Part shown: positions 1 through 8,188 of the stretch, in pieces
Numbering within the stretch: the stretch's first letter is position 1
Layout of the letters: each line of letters starts with the position of its first letter
Source of the DNA: Sphingobium sp. Cam5-1
GTDB lineage: Bacteria; Pseudomonadota; Alphaproteobacteria; Sphingomonadales; Sphingomonadaceae
Length of the DNA stretch: 64,000 nt
NCBI RefSeq assembly: GCF_015693305.1
Contig: NZ_CP065138.1
Coordinates: forward strand, 1,922,001 to 1,986,000
Direction of reading: 5' to 3'
The notes under the pieces: model-generated
Told to the model about the DNA's origin: nothing
What the model saw: only the letters and a program-made list of their open reading frames with translations
Database searches by the model: none
Made by a program: the position numbers and the translations under genes

Positions 1-1
1 C

Positions 2-3000
2 GTCGAGGAAGCGCTTGCCGAAACCGAAGAGCCCGGCCGCGCCGCCGCGCTTGCCCAACGCTATGCGCCCGGCTTTCCCATGGCCTATCGCAACGGCGCC
101 GGTCCAGCCGAAGCCGCCATCGACATCCGATTGCTCCACGGCCTTGGCGGCCCCGGCGACAAGTCGATCCGCATCTATCGCAATGGTGAGGACACGCGCG
201 AACAACTGCGTCTGAAGCTCTACAGCCACGATGTGATCGCCCTGTCCGAAGTCGTCCCGGCGTTCGAGAATTTCGGCTTCCGCGTCATCGATGAAATGAC
301 GACAGCGGTCGATGGCGGCGCACAGGGCCATGTGCAGCGCTTCGTCCTTGAACTCCCCACGGGCGGCAGCGGTGATGCAGTCGTCGCTCGCGCCGCCATA
401 GTGACCGAAGCGATCGCGCAGGTTCTGGAAGGCCGCGCCGAAAATGACCGGTTCAACGAACTGATCGTGACGGCCGGTCTCGCCCCCCATGCCGTCGTCC
501 TGTTCCGCGCGCTGTTCCGCTATCTGCGCCAGACCGGCATGGCCTATGGCATGGCGACCTTCGCCGAAACGCTGCGCCGGGAACAGGAGATTGCGCGCCA
601 GCTCATCACCCTGTTCGAGGCACTGCATGACCCCGCCGCAAAGGACGGCCCGGCCCGCGCCGAACAGGCGCAGGCCGCCATCAATGCGGGCCTCGAAAAG
701 GTCAGCGCGATTGACGAGGACCGGGTGCTGCGCCTGCTGCGCGCCGTCATCACGGCTACCCTGCGCACCAATTTCTTCAGCAACGCCGCCGCCGAAGCGC
801 TCGCCTTCAAACTCGACAGCGCGCAAGTGCCCGGCCTGCCTGCACCGCTGCCATGGCGCGAAATCTGGGTCTACTCCCCCCGCGTCGAGGGCATCCACCT
901 GCGCGCGGGGCCGATCGCCCGCGGCGGCCTGCGCTGGTCTGACCGGCGCGATGATTTCCGCACCGAAATCCTCGGCCTCATGAAGGCGCAGCGGGTCAAG
1001 AATGCCGTCATCGTGCCGACCGGCGCAAAGGGCGGCTTCTACCCCAAGCAGCTTCCCAGCCCCCAGGTCGATCGCGACGCATGGATGGCGGAGGGCACCG
1101 AAAGCTACCGCATCTTCATCCGCGCGCTACTGTCGGTCACCGACAATATCGTGAAGGGCAAGGTGCGCCATCCCGCGCAAACCGTGATTCACGACGGCGA
1201 CGATCCCTATTTCGTGGTCGCGGCGGACAAGGGCACGGCCACCTTCAGCGACGTCGCCAACGCCATAGCGCTGGATCACGACTTCTGGCTGGGCGACGCC
1301 TTCGCCAGCGGCGGCTCGCATGGCTATGATCACAAGGCGATGGGCATCACCGCGCGCGGCGCGTGGATCAGCGTGCGGCGGCACTTCGCCGAAATGGGCA
1401 TCGATGTGCAAAGCGAGCCGGTCAGCGTCGTCGGCTGCGGCGACATGTCGGGCGACGTATTCGGCAACGGCATGCTGCTGTCGAAATCCATCCGGCTGCT
1501 CGCCGCCTTCGACCACCGCCATATCTTCCTCGATCCGGACCCCGATCCGGCGAAAAGCTGGGAGGAACGCAACCGCCTGTTCCAACTGCCCCGGTCCAGC
1601 TGGGACGATTATGACAAATCGCTGATCTCAAAAGGCGGCGGCGTGTTTCCCCGCACATTGAAAAGCATCCCGCTAAGCGCTCAGGTTCAGGCGATGCTGG
1701 GCGTCCCGGAAACCGAAATGGAACCGGCGGCTCTTGTCAGCGCCATCCTCAAAAGCCCTGCCGACCTGTTGTGGTTCGGCGGCATCGGCACCTATGTGAA
1801 GGCCGCAGCGCAAAGCCATGGCGATGTCGGCGATCCCGCCAATGACCGTCTGCGCGTCAATGCCGAGGATCTGCGCGTCAAGGTCGTCGGCGAAGGGGCC
1901 AATCTCGGCGTCACCCAGGCCGCGCGCATCGCCTTTTCGCTGCGCGGTGGCCGCATCAACACCGACTTCATCGACAATTCGGCGGGCGTCGATTGTTCGG
2001 ACAATGAAGTGAACATCAAGATCGCGCTCAATCAGGAAATGGCGGAAGGCCGCCTGACCTTCGACGCGCGCAACAAACTGCTCGAAAGCATGACCGATGC
2101 CGTGGCCGACATCGTGCTGGAGGATAACCGCCTTCAGGTGCTGGGCCTGTCCATCGCCGAATCCGGCGGAACGGCGGACCTCGCCAGCTATGTCCGGCTG
2201 ATCGAAACCTTCGAAGAAAGCGGGCGGCTCGACCGGCAGGTGGAGGGCCTCGCCGCCAATGACATGCTGCTCCGGCGTGGACAGGATGGCCTTGGTCTTA
2301 CCCGGCCCGAATTGGCGGTCCTCCTCTCCACGGCCAAGCTCGCGCTACAGGATGCCATCGAACAGGGTCAGCTCGCCCTCGATCCCAGCATGGGTCCGGA
2401 ACTCGCGGCTGCCTTCCCGCCCGCCATGCAAAAGAAGGAGGCGGACGCCATTGCCGCCCACGCTCTTGCAAAGGAAATCGTCGCGACGAAGGTCGCCAAC
2501 CGCATCGTCAATCGCCTAGGCCTCATCCACCCCTTCGAACTCGCCGAAGAGGAAGGCTGCTCGCTTGCCGATCTGGCCAGCGCCTTCCTGATCGCTGAGC
2601 GTCTCTATGACATCGGCACCCTCTGGGCCGACATCGACGCCGCCGCCATGTCGGAAGCGGCGCGCCTCGCCCTGTTCGCCGATGTCGCCAACGGCGTGCG
2701 GATACAGATTGCCGACATTTTGCGCAGCCTCCCCACCGGGACCCTGCCCGGCGCCGGTCACGCTCTGCTTGCCAGCGGCGTGGAAAAGCTGGCCCACGAT
2801 GTCGATGACCTCCTCACCAGCGAAGCCCTGCGCCGCACCAATGCCGTCATCGACCGCTTGGCTTCGCTGGGCGCGCCAGAGGATCTTGTGCGCCGCACCG
2901 CCGGTCTGTTCAAGCTCGACGGCGCCGTCGGCATCGCCGCGCTTGCGGTGCGGCTAAAGGTCGATGAAGTCGCCCTCACCCGCGCCTTCACCCATCTGGG

Positions 3001-3307
3001 CGAAACGGTCGGCATCGATTGGGTTCAGTCAACCGCCGCCCGCATGGCCCCTAGCGACCCATGGGAAAGGCTGCTCATTTCCGGCGTCGCCCGCGACATG
3101 CAGCAGGTCCGTCTCGACTTCCTGGAACAGGGCGGCAAATCCAACGGCAAGGACATCCTCGCCCATGTCGACGCATGGCTGGCCGAAAAGCAGCCCCGCA
3201 TCACCCAATTCCGCGCCCTCGTCCACCGCGCCAAGGCGGCTGCGGCACCCAATGTAGCGATGCTCGCGGAAATAGCGGGGCAAGCAAGGGGGCTGCTGGG
3301 GCGGTAA
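2..3307 (+). CDS. NAD-dependent glutamate dehydrogenase, large (GdhB/GdhZ) type, 5' truncated
   Basis: This is the C-terminal ~1100 residues of the large (about 1600 aa) NAD-specific glutamate dehydrogenase family, which converts glutamate to 2-oxoglutarate plus ammonium in the cytoplasm. The reading frame is already open at base 2, so the N-terminal part with the regulatory ACT-like segments lies outside the window. The catalytic core is visible: an arginine/glycine-rich substrate region followed by KGGFYPKQ near 1028-1050, and a dinucleotide-binding loop GCGDMSGDVFGNGM near 1435-1470. A long helical C-terminal domain follows, as usual for this family. The gene ends with TAA at 3305. It faces away from the Fur-regulated block that follows. 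Family assignment is secure; the start cannot be seen. Confidence 0.95.
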   Translation, partial: VEEALAETEEPGRAAALAQRYAPGFPMAYRNGAGPAEAAIDIRLLHGLGGPGDKSIRIYRNGEDTREQLRLKLYSHDVIALSEVVPAFENFGFRVIDEMTTAVDGGAQGHVQRFVLELPTGGSGDAVVARAAIVTEAIAQVLEGRAENDRFNELIVTAGLAPHAVVLFRALFRYLRQTGMAYGMATFAETLRREQEIARQLITLFEALHDPAAKDGPARAEQAQAAINAGLEKVSAIDEDRVLRLLRAVITATLRTNFFSNAAAEALAFKLDSAQVPGLPAPLPWREIWVYSPRVEGIHLRAGPIARGGLRWSDRRDDFRTEILGLMKAQRVKNAVIVPTGAKGGFYPKQLPSPQVDRDAWMAEGTESYRIFIRALLSVTDNIVKGKVRHPAQTVIHDGDDPYFVVAADKGTATFSDVANAIALDHDFWLGDAFASGGSHGYDHKAMGITARGAWISVRRHFAEMGIDVQSEPVSVVGCGDMSGDVFGNGMLLSKSIRLLAAFDHRHIFLDPDPDPAKSWEERNRLFQLPRSSWDDYDKSLISKGGGVFPRTLKSIPLSAQVQAMLGVPETEMEPAALVSAILKSPADLLWFGGIGTYVKAAAQSHGDVGDPANDRLRVNAEDLRVKVVGEGANLGVTQAARIAFSLRGGRINTDFIDNSAGVDCSDNEVNIKIALNQEMAEGRLTFDARNKLLESMTDAVADIVLEDNRLQVLGLSIAESGGTADLASYVRLIETFEESGRLDRQVEGLAANDMLLRRGQDGLGLTRPELAVLLSTAKLALQDAIEQGQLALDPSMGPELAAAFPPAMQKKEADAIAAHALAKEIVATKVANRIVNRLGLIHPFELAEEEGCSLADLASAFLIAERLYDIGTLWADIDAAAMSEAARLALFADVANGVRIQIADILRSLPTGTLPGAGHALLASGVEKLAHDVDDLLTSEALRRTNAVIDRLASLGAPEDLVRRTAGLFKLDGAVGIAALAVRLKVDEVALTRAFTHLGETVGIDWVQSTAARMAPSDPWERLLISGVARDMQQVRLDFLEQGGKSNGKDILAHVDAWLAEKQPRITQFRALVHRAKAAAAPNVAMLAEIAGQARGLLGR

Positions 3308-3343
3308 TAGCGCCGCCCCCTCAACAGCATTTCATTTCAGCCT

Positions 3344-3376
3344 CCATCGTCATCCCAGCGAAAGCTGGGATCTCGT
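3344..3376. repeat. Dispersed palindromic repeat, copy 1
   Basis: The core ATCCCAGC-GAAA-GCTGGGAT (3352-3371) is a perfect 8-bp inverted repeat with a GAAA loop, flanked by GTC and CTCGTG. The same word recurs near 41931-41954 and 43500-43580, always between genes. It looks like a REP-type dispersed element and could also fold in the transcript just after the glutamate dehydrogenase stop. Confidence 0.7.
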
Positions 3377-3460
3377 GCCTCAACACGCCCCACCACGCGC
3401 CCTCGCCCAAAACACCCAACCCATACACTTTAATACAATTTCCTCCCTCTCCGCGTTTGC

Positions 3461-3480
3461 AATTGCGAGTCGTTCGCGTT
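3461..3480 (+). promoter_or_regulatory. Fur-like box upstream of the PepSY operon
   Basis: AATTGCGAGTCGTTCGCGTT is an imperfect palindrome of the form ATTGCGA-N-TCGC and resembles the boxes in front of tonB (8068) and the siderophore receptor (10815). It lies about 36 bp before the PepSY start. This suggests iron-dependent repression by a Fur-family regulator; it is inferred from sequence likeness within the window. Confidence 0.55.
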
Positions 3481-3515
3481 ATCCGGTCCACCTCATCATC
3501 AGGACCGACCTCCCA

Positions 3516-4154
3516 ATGCACGCCCCTGCCCGCCTCCAGCCCAAGAAAAAGAAGAAGACCTTCTGGCTGAAGCAGCTGCACAGCTGGCACTGGATCAGTT
3601 CCGCGATCAGCCTCATCGGCCTCCTGCTTTTCGCCTTCACCGGCATCACCCTCAACCACGCCGCCGATGTAGAAGCCTCACCACAGACCATCGAAAAGTC
3701 CGCGACCCTCCCCGCGCCGCTCCTGAAACAAGTCGCCCCCGACAACCGCCCTGACGCCAAGAAACCGCTCCCCACCCCCATCGCCGCATGGGTCGAAAAG
3801 GAAATCGGCGCGCGGGCGACTGGCGAAGCGGAATGGTCCGCCGACGAAATCTACCTCGCCCTCCCCCGCCCCGGCGGCGACGGCTGGGTCTCGATCGACC
3901 GGCAGAGCGGCGCGGTGACCAGCGAAAGCACCAGCCGCGGCTGGATCAGCTATTTGAACGACCTCCACAAGGGCCGCAACACCGGCACCGTCTGGAAATG
4001 GTTCATCGACATCTTCGCCGTCGCTTGTTTCGTTTTCGCAATGACCGGCCTCCTCCTCCTCCAGCTCCACGCCGCCAAGCGTCCTAGCACCTGGCCCATC
4101 GTCGGCGCAGGCCTCATCATCCCAACCGTTTTAATTCTCCTTTTCCTTCATTAA
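3516..4154 (+). CDS. PepSY-associated inner-membrane protein
   Basis: A 212-aa protein of the PepSY-associated transmembrane family. After a basic N-terminus with five consecutive lysines there is a membrane helix (about residues 27-48), then a periplasmic PepSY-like domain, a second helix near residues 165-187 and a third at the C-terminus. Such proteins are thought to carry electrons across the inner membrane to periplasmic flavoproteins in iron reduction systems. I start at ATG 3516, just upstream of the basic stretch, because the longer frame would read through the Fur-like box. It is first in an operon with the DUF2271, DUF4198 and ApbE genes, 19 bp before the next start. Function in ferric reduction is inference from context. 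Confidence 0.8.
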   Translation: MHAPARLQPKKKKKTFWLKQLHSWHWISSAISLIGLLLFAFTGITLNHAADVEASPQTIEKSATLPAPLLKQVAPDNRPDAKKPLPTPIAAWVEKEIGARATGEAEWSADEIYLALPRPGGDGWVSIDRQSGAVTSESTSRGWISYLNDLHKGRNTGTVWKWFIDIFAVACFVFAMTGLLLLQLHAAKRPSTWPIVGAGLIIPTVLILLFLH

Positions 4155-4173
4155 TTCAGGGGACCAGCAGCAC

Positions 4174-4698
4174 ATGCAAATCCGCTACAAACTCATCCTC
4201 GGCAGCAGCGCCGCCTTCGGCGCAGCCGCAATCCCCGCCACCGCCCAGACGCTGAACGTCAACGTCACCATCCCCCGCCTTTCCGTCGCCGAATATCACC
4301 GCCCCTACGTCGCCATCTGGCTGGAAAAGGAAGGCGCCACCCCCCGCACCCTGTCGGTCTGGTATGATGTCGACAAGGCCAAGGGCGAAGGCACCAAATG
4401 GCTCCGCGACCTGCGCCAATGGTGGCGCGTCTCCGGCCGTTCGCTGAAGGTCCCCGCCGACGGTATCACCGGAGCAACCCGCGCTCCGGGTGAGCAAAAG
4501 GTCGCCTTCACGCCAGGTAAAGGCCCACTCGGCCAACTCTCACCCGGCAACTACACGCTAGTGGTGGAAGCCGCGCGCGAAGTCGGCGGGCGTGAACTGC
4601 TCCGCCTGCCCTTCAGCTGGCCCGCAAAGCCCGGCGCTATCGTCCGCGCAAAGGGCAACAATGAATTGGGGCAGGTCAGCCTCAGCGTCAGCAAATAA
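4174..4698 (+). CDS. DUF2271 periplasmic protein with flavinylation motif
   Basis: A 174-aa secreted protein with a cleavable signal peptide (residues 1-24, ending ATAQ) and a DUF2271 domain. Residues 96-102 read DGITGAT, matching the D-G-x-T-G-A-T signature that ApbE uses to attach FMN covalently through phosphoester linkage to the last threonine. The apbE gene lies in the same operon. I infer that this is a covalently flavinylated periplasmic electron carrier taking electrons from the PepSY membrane protein. It is followed 10 bp downstream by the DUF4198 gene. Domain assignment is firm; flavinylation is predicted from the motif and genomic context. Confidence 0.85.
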   Translation: MQIRYKLILGSSAAFGAAAIPATAQTLNVNVTIPRLSVAEYHRPYVAIWLEKEGATPRTLSVWYDVDKAKGEGTKWLRDLRQWWRVSGRSLKVPADGITGATRAPGEQKVAFTPGKGPLGQLSPGNYTLVVEAAREVGGRELLRLPFSWPAKPGAIVRAKGNNELGQVSLSVSK

Positions 4699-4708
4699 GA
4701 GGACTGTC

Positions 4709-5548
4709 ATGAAAGCCAGATATCTGATCGCAGCGACCCTCGCCACGCTCATGGCCACTAGCGCTGCCCAAGCCCACCGCCAGTGGATGCTCCCGTCCTC
4801 GACAACCCTGTCCGGAACGGACAGCTGGGTCACCATTGACGCGGCGGTTTCCAACGACCTTTTCTACTTCGAACATATGCCTATGCGCACCGACGCGGTC
4901 ACAGTGACACAGCCGGACGGCTCGGCAGGCAAGATCGAAAACGCCGCCACCGGCAAATATCGCTCCACCTTCGATGTTCACCTGACGCAGCCAGGCACAT
5001 ATCGCGTCGCCAGCGTCTCGACCGGAGTCATGGGCAGCTACACCCTCAACGGCGAAGTAAAGCGCCTCCCTCGCGGCACGACCAAGGAGAAGCTGACCGA
5101 AGCGATCCCGGCCGGAGCCACCAACATCCAGACGATCGAAGCCACCAACCGCAACGAGATTTTCCTGACGCTGGGCGCGCCTACCACCACCATATTCAAG
5201 CCGACCGGCGTTGGCATCGAATTGGTGCCCGTCACCCATCCGAACGATTTGGTGACAGGCGAAGCGGCGACCTTCCAGTTCCTTCTCGACGGGAAGCCTG
5301 CCACGGATCTCAAGGTAACGGTGATCCCCGGCGGTATCCGCTATCGCGACACGTTGGGCCAGCAGGATCTGGTCACCGGCAAGGACGGAAAAGTTTCGAT
5401 CAAATGGCCGCAGCCTGGCATGTACTGGCTGAACGCCACAGTCGGCGGAAATCGCGAAGGTGGCGAAGGCGCTCAGGCGACTTCGCCCGCTGCTCCTGCA
5501 CCGCGCCGCGCTTCCTATGTCACCACTTTGGAAGTACTGGCCCCCTGA
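4709..5548 (+). CDS. DUF4198 periplasmic protein
   Basis: A 279-aa exported protein with signal peptide (cleavage after AQA, about residue 22) and a DUF4198 domain (beta-sandwich, related to nickel/cobalt-uptake accessory NikM/CbiK-like extracytoplasmic proteins). The mature N-terminus starts His-Arg-Gln-Trp, typical of the family, where the N-terminal histidine may take part in metal binding. A serine/alanine/proline-rich stretch lies near the C-terminus. It is third in the Fur-boxed operon, so a role in periplasmic metal handling or electron delivery is likely. I chose ATG 4709 because it opens the signal peptide. No enzymatic residues are evident. Confidence 0.8.
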   Translation: MKARYLIAATLATLMATSAAQAHRQWMLPSSTTLSGTDSWVTIDAAVSNDLFYFEHMPMRTDAVTVTQPDGSAGKIENAATGKYRSTFDVHLTQPGTYRVASVSTGVMGSYTLNGEVKRLPRGTTKEKLTEAIPAGATNIQTIEATNRNEIFLTLGAPTTTIFKPTGVGIELVPVTHPNDLVTGEAATFQFLLDGKPATDLKVTVIPGGIRYRDTLGQQDLVTGKDGKVSIKWPQPGMYWLNATVGGNREGGEGAQATSPAAPAPRRASYVTTLEVLAP

Positions 5549-5574
5549 CCGGCATTCGCATCGCCATTCCTGAC

Positions 5575-6519
5575 ATGCCGCCCCCGCAGCCCCCATCGGC
5601 TCAGCGGGGCGGATCAGGATACATTACAGAGCTTTCCGGACCGACCATGGGTACAAGCTGGTCGGCCCGGATCGTCGATGCTCCACCCGGCTGCGCGAGC
5701 ACAATCGATGACGTACTTTCTTGCGTCATCGCGCAGATGAGCAATTGGGAAGCCGATTCCGACATCAGCCGCTTCAATGCACTGCCGACCGGGACTTGGA
5801 CAGCGCTGCCGTCAGACATGATGACAGTCCTGAAGGCCGGGTTGACCATGGCGCATCTATCCGGCGGCGCATTTGACCCGGCAATCGGACAGATGGTCGA
5901 ACGATGGGGTTTCGGCCCATCGGGCCTAACAGGTCCAGAAATAGTGCCTGCGCATCCTGCACCCTGGACCATGGTCGAGATCGCGGATCAGAGCGCCCGT
6001 CGCCTTGCTGACGTGAAGCTGGACTTTTCTGGCATAGCAAAGGGTTTCGCAGTCGATGCGGTTTCAGAAGCTCTCCGCGATCTGGGCGCTCGCCATTTTC
6101 TGGTCGAGATCGGCGGGGAATTGCGCGGCGATGGCCTCAAGCCCGATGGCCAACCCTGGTGGGTTGATGTAGAGGCGCCGCCGGGTCTCACAGTGCCTAC
6201 CCTCCGCATCGCCTTGTGCGGCCTGTCTGTAGCCACTTCAGGCGATTATGTGCGCTTCCAGACCAAGGGCGGCACGCACCTGTCTCACAGCATCGATCCG
6301 GCAACTGGCAGACCGATCGCCAATGATGTCGCTTCTGTCACGGTTCTGCACAAAAGCGCGATGCTGGCAGATGCCTGGGCAACTGCAATCACGATCTTGG
6401 GGCATGAACGCGGCATGGCGTTGGCGACACGTCACGATATCGCCGCACGCCTCATTCTCCGCACCGACGACGGCGCCAAGGAATATATAACGCCTGCTCT
6501 GGCTTCGATGCTCGATTAG
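5575..6519 (+). CDS. apbE: FAD:protein FMN transferase ApbE
   Basis: A 314-aa ApbE-family enzyme that transfers FMN from FAD onto a threonine of target proteins outside the cytoplasm. The family hallmarks are visible: the PTMGTSW motif near the N-terminus, DFSGIAKGFAVD in the middle and the C-terminal HSIDPATGRPI. No convincing lipobox or signal peptide is seen from ATG 5575, which is unusual for a periplasmic ApbE, so the true start could differ. It is the last gene of the PepSY-DUF2271-DUF4198 operon, 26 bp after the previous stop. Its likely substrate is the DUF2271 protein two genes upstream, which carries a DGITGAT motif. Convergent with piuC, 14 bp away. Confidence 0.92.
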   Translation: MPPPQPPSAQRGGSGYITELSGPTMGTSWSARIVDAPPGCASTIDDVLSCVIAQMSNWEADSDISRFNALPTGTWTALPSDMMTVLKAGLTMAHLSGGAFDPAIGQMVERWGFGPSGLTGPEIVPAHPAPWTMVEIADQSARRLADVKLDFSGIAKGFAVDAVSEALRDLGARHFLVEIGGELRGDGLKPDGQPWWVDVEAPPGLTVPTLRIALCGLSVATSGDYVRFQTKGGTHLSHSIDPATGRPIANDVASVTVLHKSAMLADAWATAITILGHERGMALATRHDIAARLILRTDDGAKEYITPALASMLD

Positions 6520-6533
6520 GCCAGCCAGCCGTT

Positions 6534-7217
6534 TCAGGCGTCTGCCCACCGCCGCAGCAGATTGTGATAGACGCCCGTCAAGCGGATCACCTGGACATTA
6601 TCATGGCCAAGATCGACGGCCAGCGCCTGTATGCTGCTATCGAGATCGAACATCATCTGACGCGCAGCATCGTCCCGAACCATCGACTGCAGCCAGAAAA
6701 AGCTGGCAATCCGTCGCCCGCGCGTCACCGGCTCAACGCGATGAAGCGACGACGAAGGGTATAAAACTGCATGGCCCGCCGGTAGCTTCACCCGCTGCAC
6801 GCCGAAATTTGTCTCGACGGTCAATTCGCCACCATCATAGCGTTGCGGATCTTCCAGGAAGACGGTCATCGAGAGGTCGGATCGTACCCTGAACCCGGTG
6901 CCTGCCTGCACCCGGACGGCATTATCCACATGTACTCCGAACGCCTGGCCGCCTTCATAACTGTTGAACAGGGGCGGGAATATCTTGAGCGGGAGGGCAG
7001 CAGCGATAAACAGCGGTGAGCGCCCCAAGGCTTCCAGGATGATCTGCCCCGCCTGTCGCGCCTCGGGCGCATCCTCGGGAAGCTGCATGTTGCGCTTGGC
7101 CAGCGCCGACTGATGACCTGAGGTGACATTGCCATCGACCCATTGCGCGGCAGCGATGAGCGTCCGGACGCGCTGCACAGTGACAGGATCGAGCAAGTCG
7201 GGGATAACGGTCAGCAT
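6534..7217 (-). CDS. piuC: Fe(II)/2-oxoglutarate dioxygenase, PKHD-type (PiuC/YbiX)
   Basis: A 227-aa PKHD-type hydroxylase of the PiuC/YbiX family. The iron-binding facial triad is present: H-V-D after FGV (about residues 95-97) and the distal histidine in [13 protein letters not shown] (about 159), followed by the arginine that binds 2-oxoglutarate. These enzymes are regularly found beside TonB-dependent siderophore receptors and are iron-repressed; their substrate is not established. It lies 27 bp downstream of tonB on the same strand, so it is probably cotranscribed from the Fur-boxed tonB promoter. Confidence 0.92.
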   Translation of the reverse strand: MLTVIPDLLDPVTVQRVRTLIAAAQWVDGNVTSGHQSALAKRNMQLPEDAPEARQAGQIILEALGRSPLFIAAALPLKIFPPLFNSYEGGQAFGVHVDNAVRVQAGTGFRVRSDLSMTVFLEDPQRYDGGELTVETNFGVQRVKLPAGHAVLYPSSSLHRVEPVTRGRRIASFFWLQSMVRDDAARQMMFDLDSSIQALAVDLGHDNVQVIRLTGVYHNLLRRWADA

Positions 7218-7244
7218 GTCGGAAACGCTATCAGCACCTGTTGT

Positions 7245-8012
7245 TCACGCGTCCGCGCTGCGCAGGACAAAGGGGATTTCAACGACGCCCTTGACTCGCA
7301 CCGGCTGGCCGTCCCGGATCATCGGCTTCCACCGCCAGCTTCGCACCGCTTCGCGCGCCGCGACGTCCAGACGGGAAAAGCCGCTGCTCTGTGCTATAGT
7401 CAGGCTTTCCACAGCCCCATCGACGCCCAGCGTCAGGGACAGAATGACAGTTCCCTGCTCGCGCTTGCGACGGCTTTCGATCGGGTAGCGCGGCGGCTTG
7501 CCCGCCACCATCTGTGTAGCAAGATCGCCGCCCTGGACGGTGCTCGGCGAGGCAGAAGCTATCGGCGCGGCCAGCACAGGCGCCCGGATTACAACAGGCG
7601 TTGGAGGGACCGGGACCGGAGAAGGATCAGGCGTGGTAGCGATCTGCACCGGCGGAACTGGCACTTGAACCAACGCCGGGGGAGCGACCACCGGAGGAGC
7701 AGATGGCGGAGGCGGAGGCGTTTCCGCAGCGGGCGGCGGCGGGGGTGGCATCAAGTTTACGACCGACAAGCGCGCTTCGCGGACGTGCCGAACTTGTTGT
7801 CGGGCATGAATGAGCGCGAAGATCAAAACGCCGTGAATGAGGGTGATGAGCAGGATCGTCGGTAAATTGATCTGGCGTCGTTCACCATAGCGCGAAGCAT
7901 TGGCTGTCCGGACCTCCGGCATCTGGATACAGGAAGACGGTGACGGGCTGAGCAGCGGAGAAACAGAGGATGCAGCATCATCTGTAATGAACCGTTCCGC
8001 TGCATCGAGCAT
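7245..8012 (-). CDS. tonB: TonB energy-transducing protein
   Basis: A 255-aa TonB. It has a cytoplasmic N-terminal region of about 50 residues, one membrane helix (about 52-68), a proline-rich periplasmic spacer (PPPPPPAAETPPPPP and Pro-Val repeats) and a C-terminal TonB domain (about 165-253) with the typical RYPIESRRKREQGTV and SSGFSRLD elements. It couples the proton motive force of ExbB/ExbD to outer-membrane receptors; exbB/exbD are not in the window. The N-terminal extension is longer than usual; an internal ATG at residue 31 is an alternative start. It leads the tonB-piuC operon behind a Fur-like box. Confidence 0.93.
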   Translation of the reverse strand: MLDAAERFITDDAASSVSPLLSPSPSSCIQMPEVRTANASRYGERRQINLPTILLITLIHGVLIFALIHARQQVRHVREARLSVVNLMPPPPPPAAETPPPPPSAPPVVAPPALVQVPVPPVQIATTPDPSPVPVPPTPVVIRAPVLAAPIASASPSTVQGGDLATQMVAGKPPRYPIESRRKREQGTVILSLTLGVDGAVESLTIAQSSGFSRLDVAAREAVRSWRWKPMIRDGQPVRVKGVVEIPFVLRSADA

Positions 8013-8067
8013 GCCACTTTCCCTTTCACGGCGATTCCCTGCGGAACAAGCACATAACGCGGGTTCT

Positions 8068-8086
8068 AATGCGAATCAATCGCACT
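8068..8086 (-). promoter_or_regulatory. Fur-like box upstream of tonB-piuC
   Basis: AATGCGAATCAATCGCACT is a palindromic element (TGCGA-N-TCGCA) 56 bp upstream of the tonB start. It matches the pattern seen at 3461 and 10815. Iron-dependent repression of tonB-piuC is the likely meaning. Confidence 0.55.
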
Positions 8087-8110
8087 CCCATTATTTCTTC
8101 GGAAACGGGG

Positions 8111-8178
8111 CGGATGGCGATCCGAGGAGGAGTGCATCGCCATCCGCCCTTTCCCCCGGCAAGGGACGATGCCGGGGG
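8111..8178. terminator. Two adjacent perfect hairpins between tonB promoter and receptor gene end
   Basis: CGGATGGCGAT (8111-8121) pairs with ATCGCCATCCG (8136-8146), and CCCCCGGCA (8153-8161) pairs with TGCCGGGGG (8170-8178). They lie immediately after the receptor stop (minus strand) and before the tonB promoter. No long T-run follows on either strand, so they may be a structured transcript end or an attenuating element rather than a classical intrinsic terminator. Confidence 0.5.
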
Positions 8179-8188
8179 ATGAGAGTGA

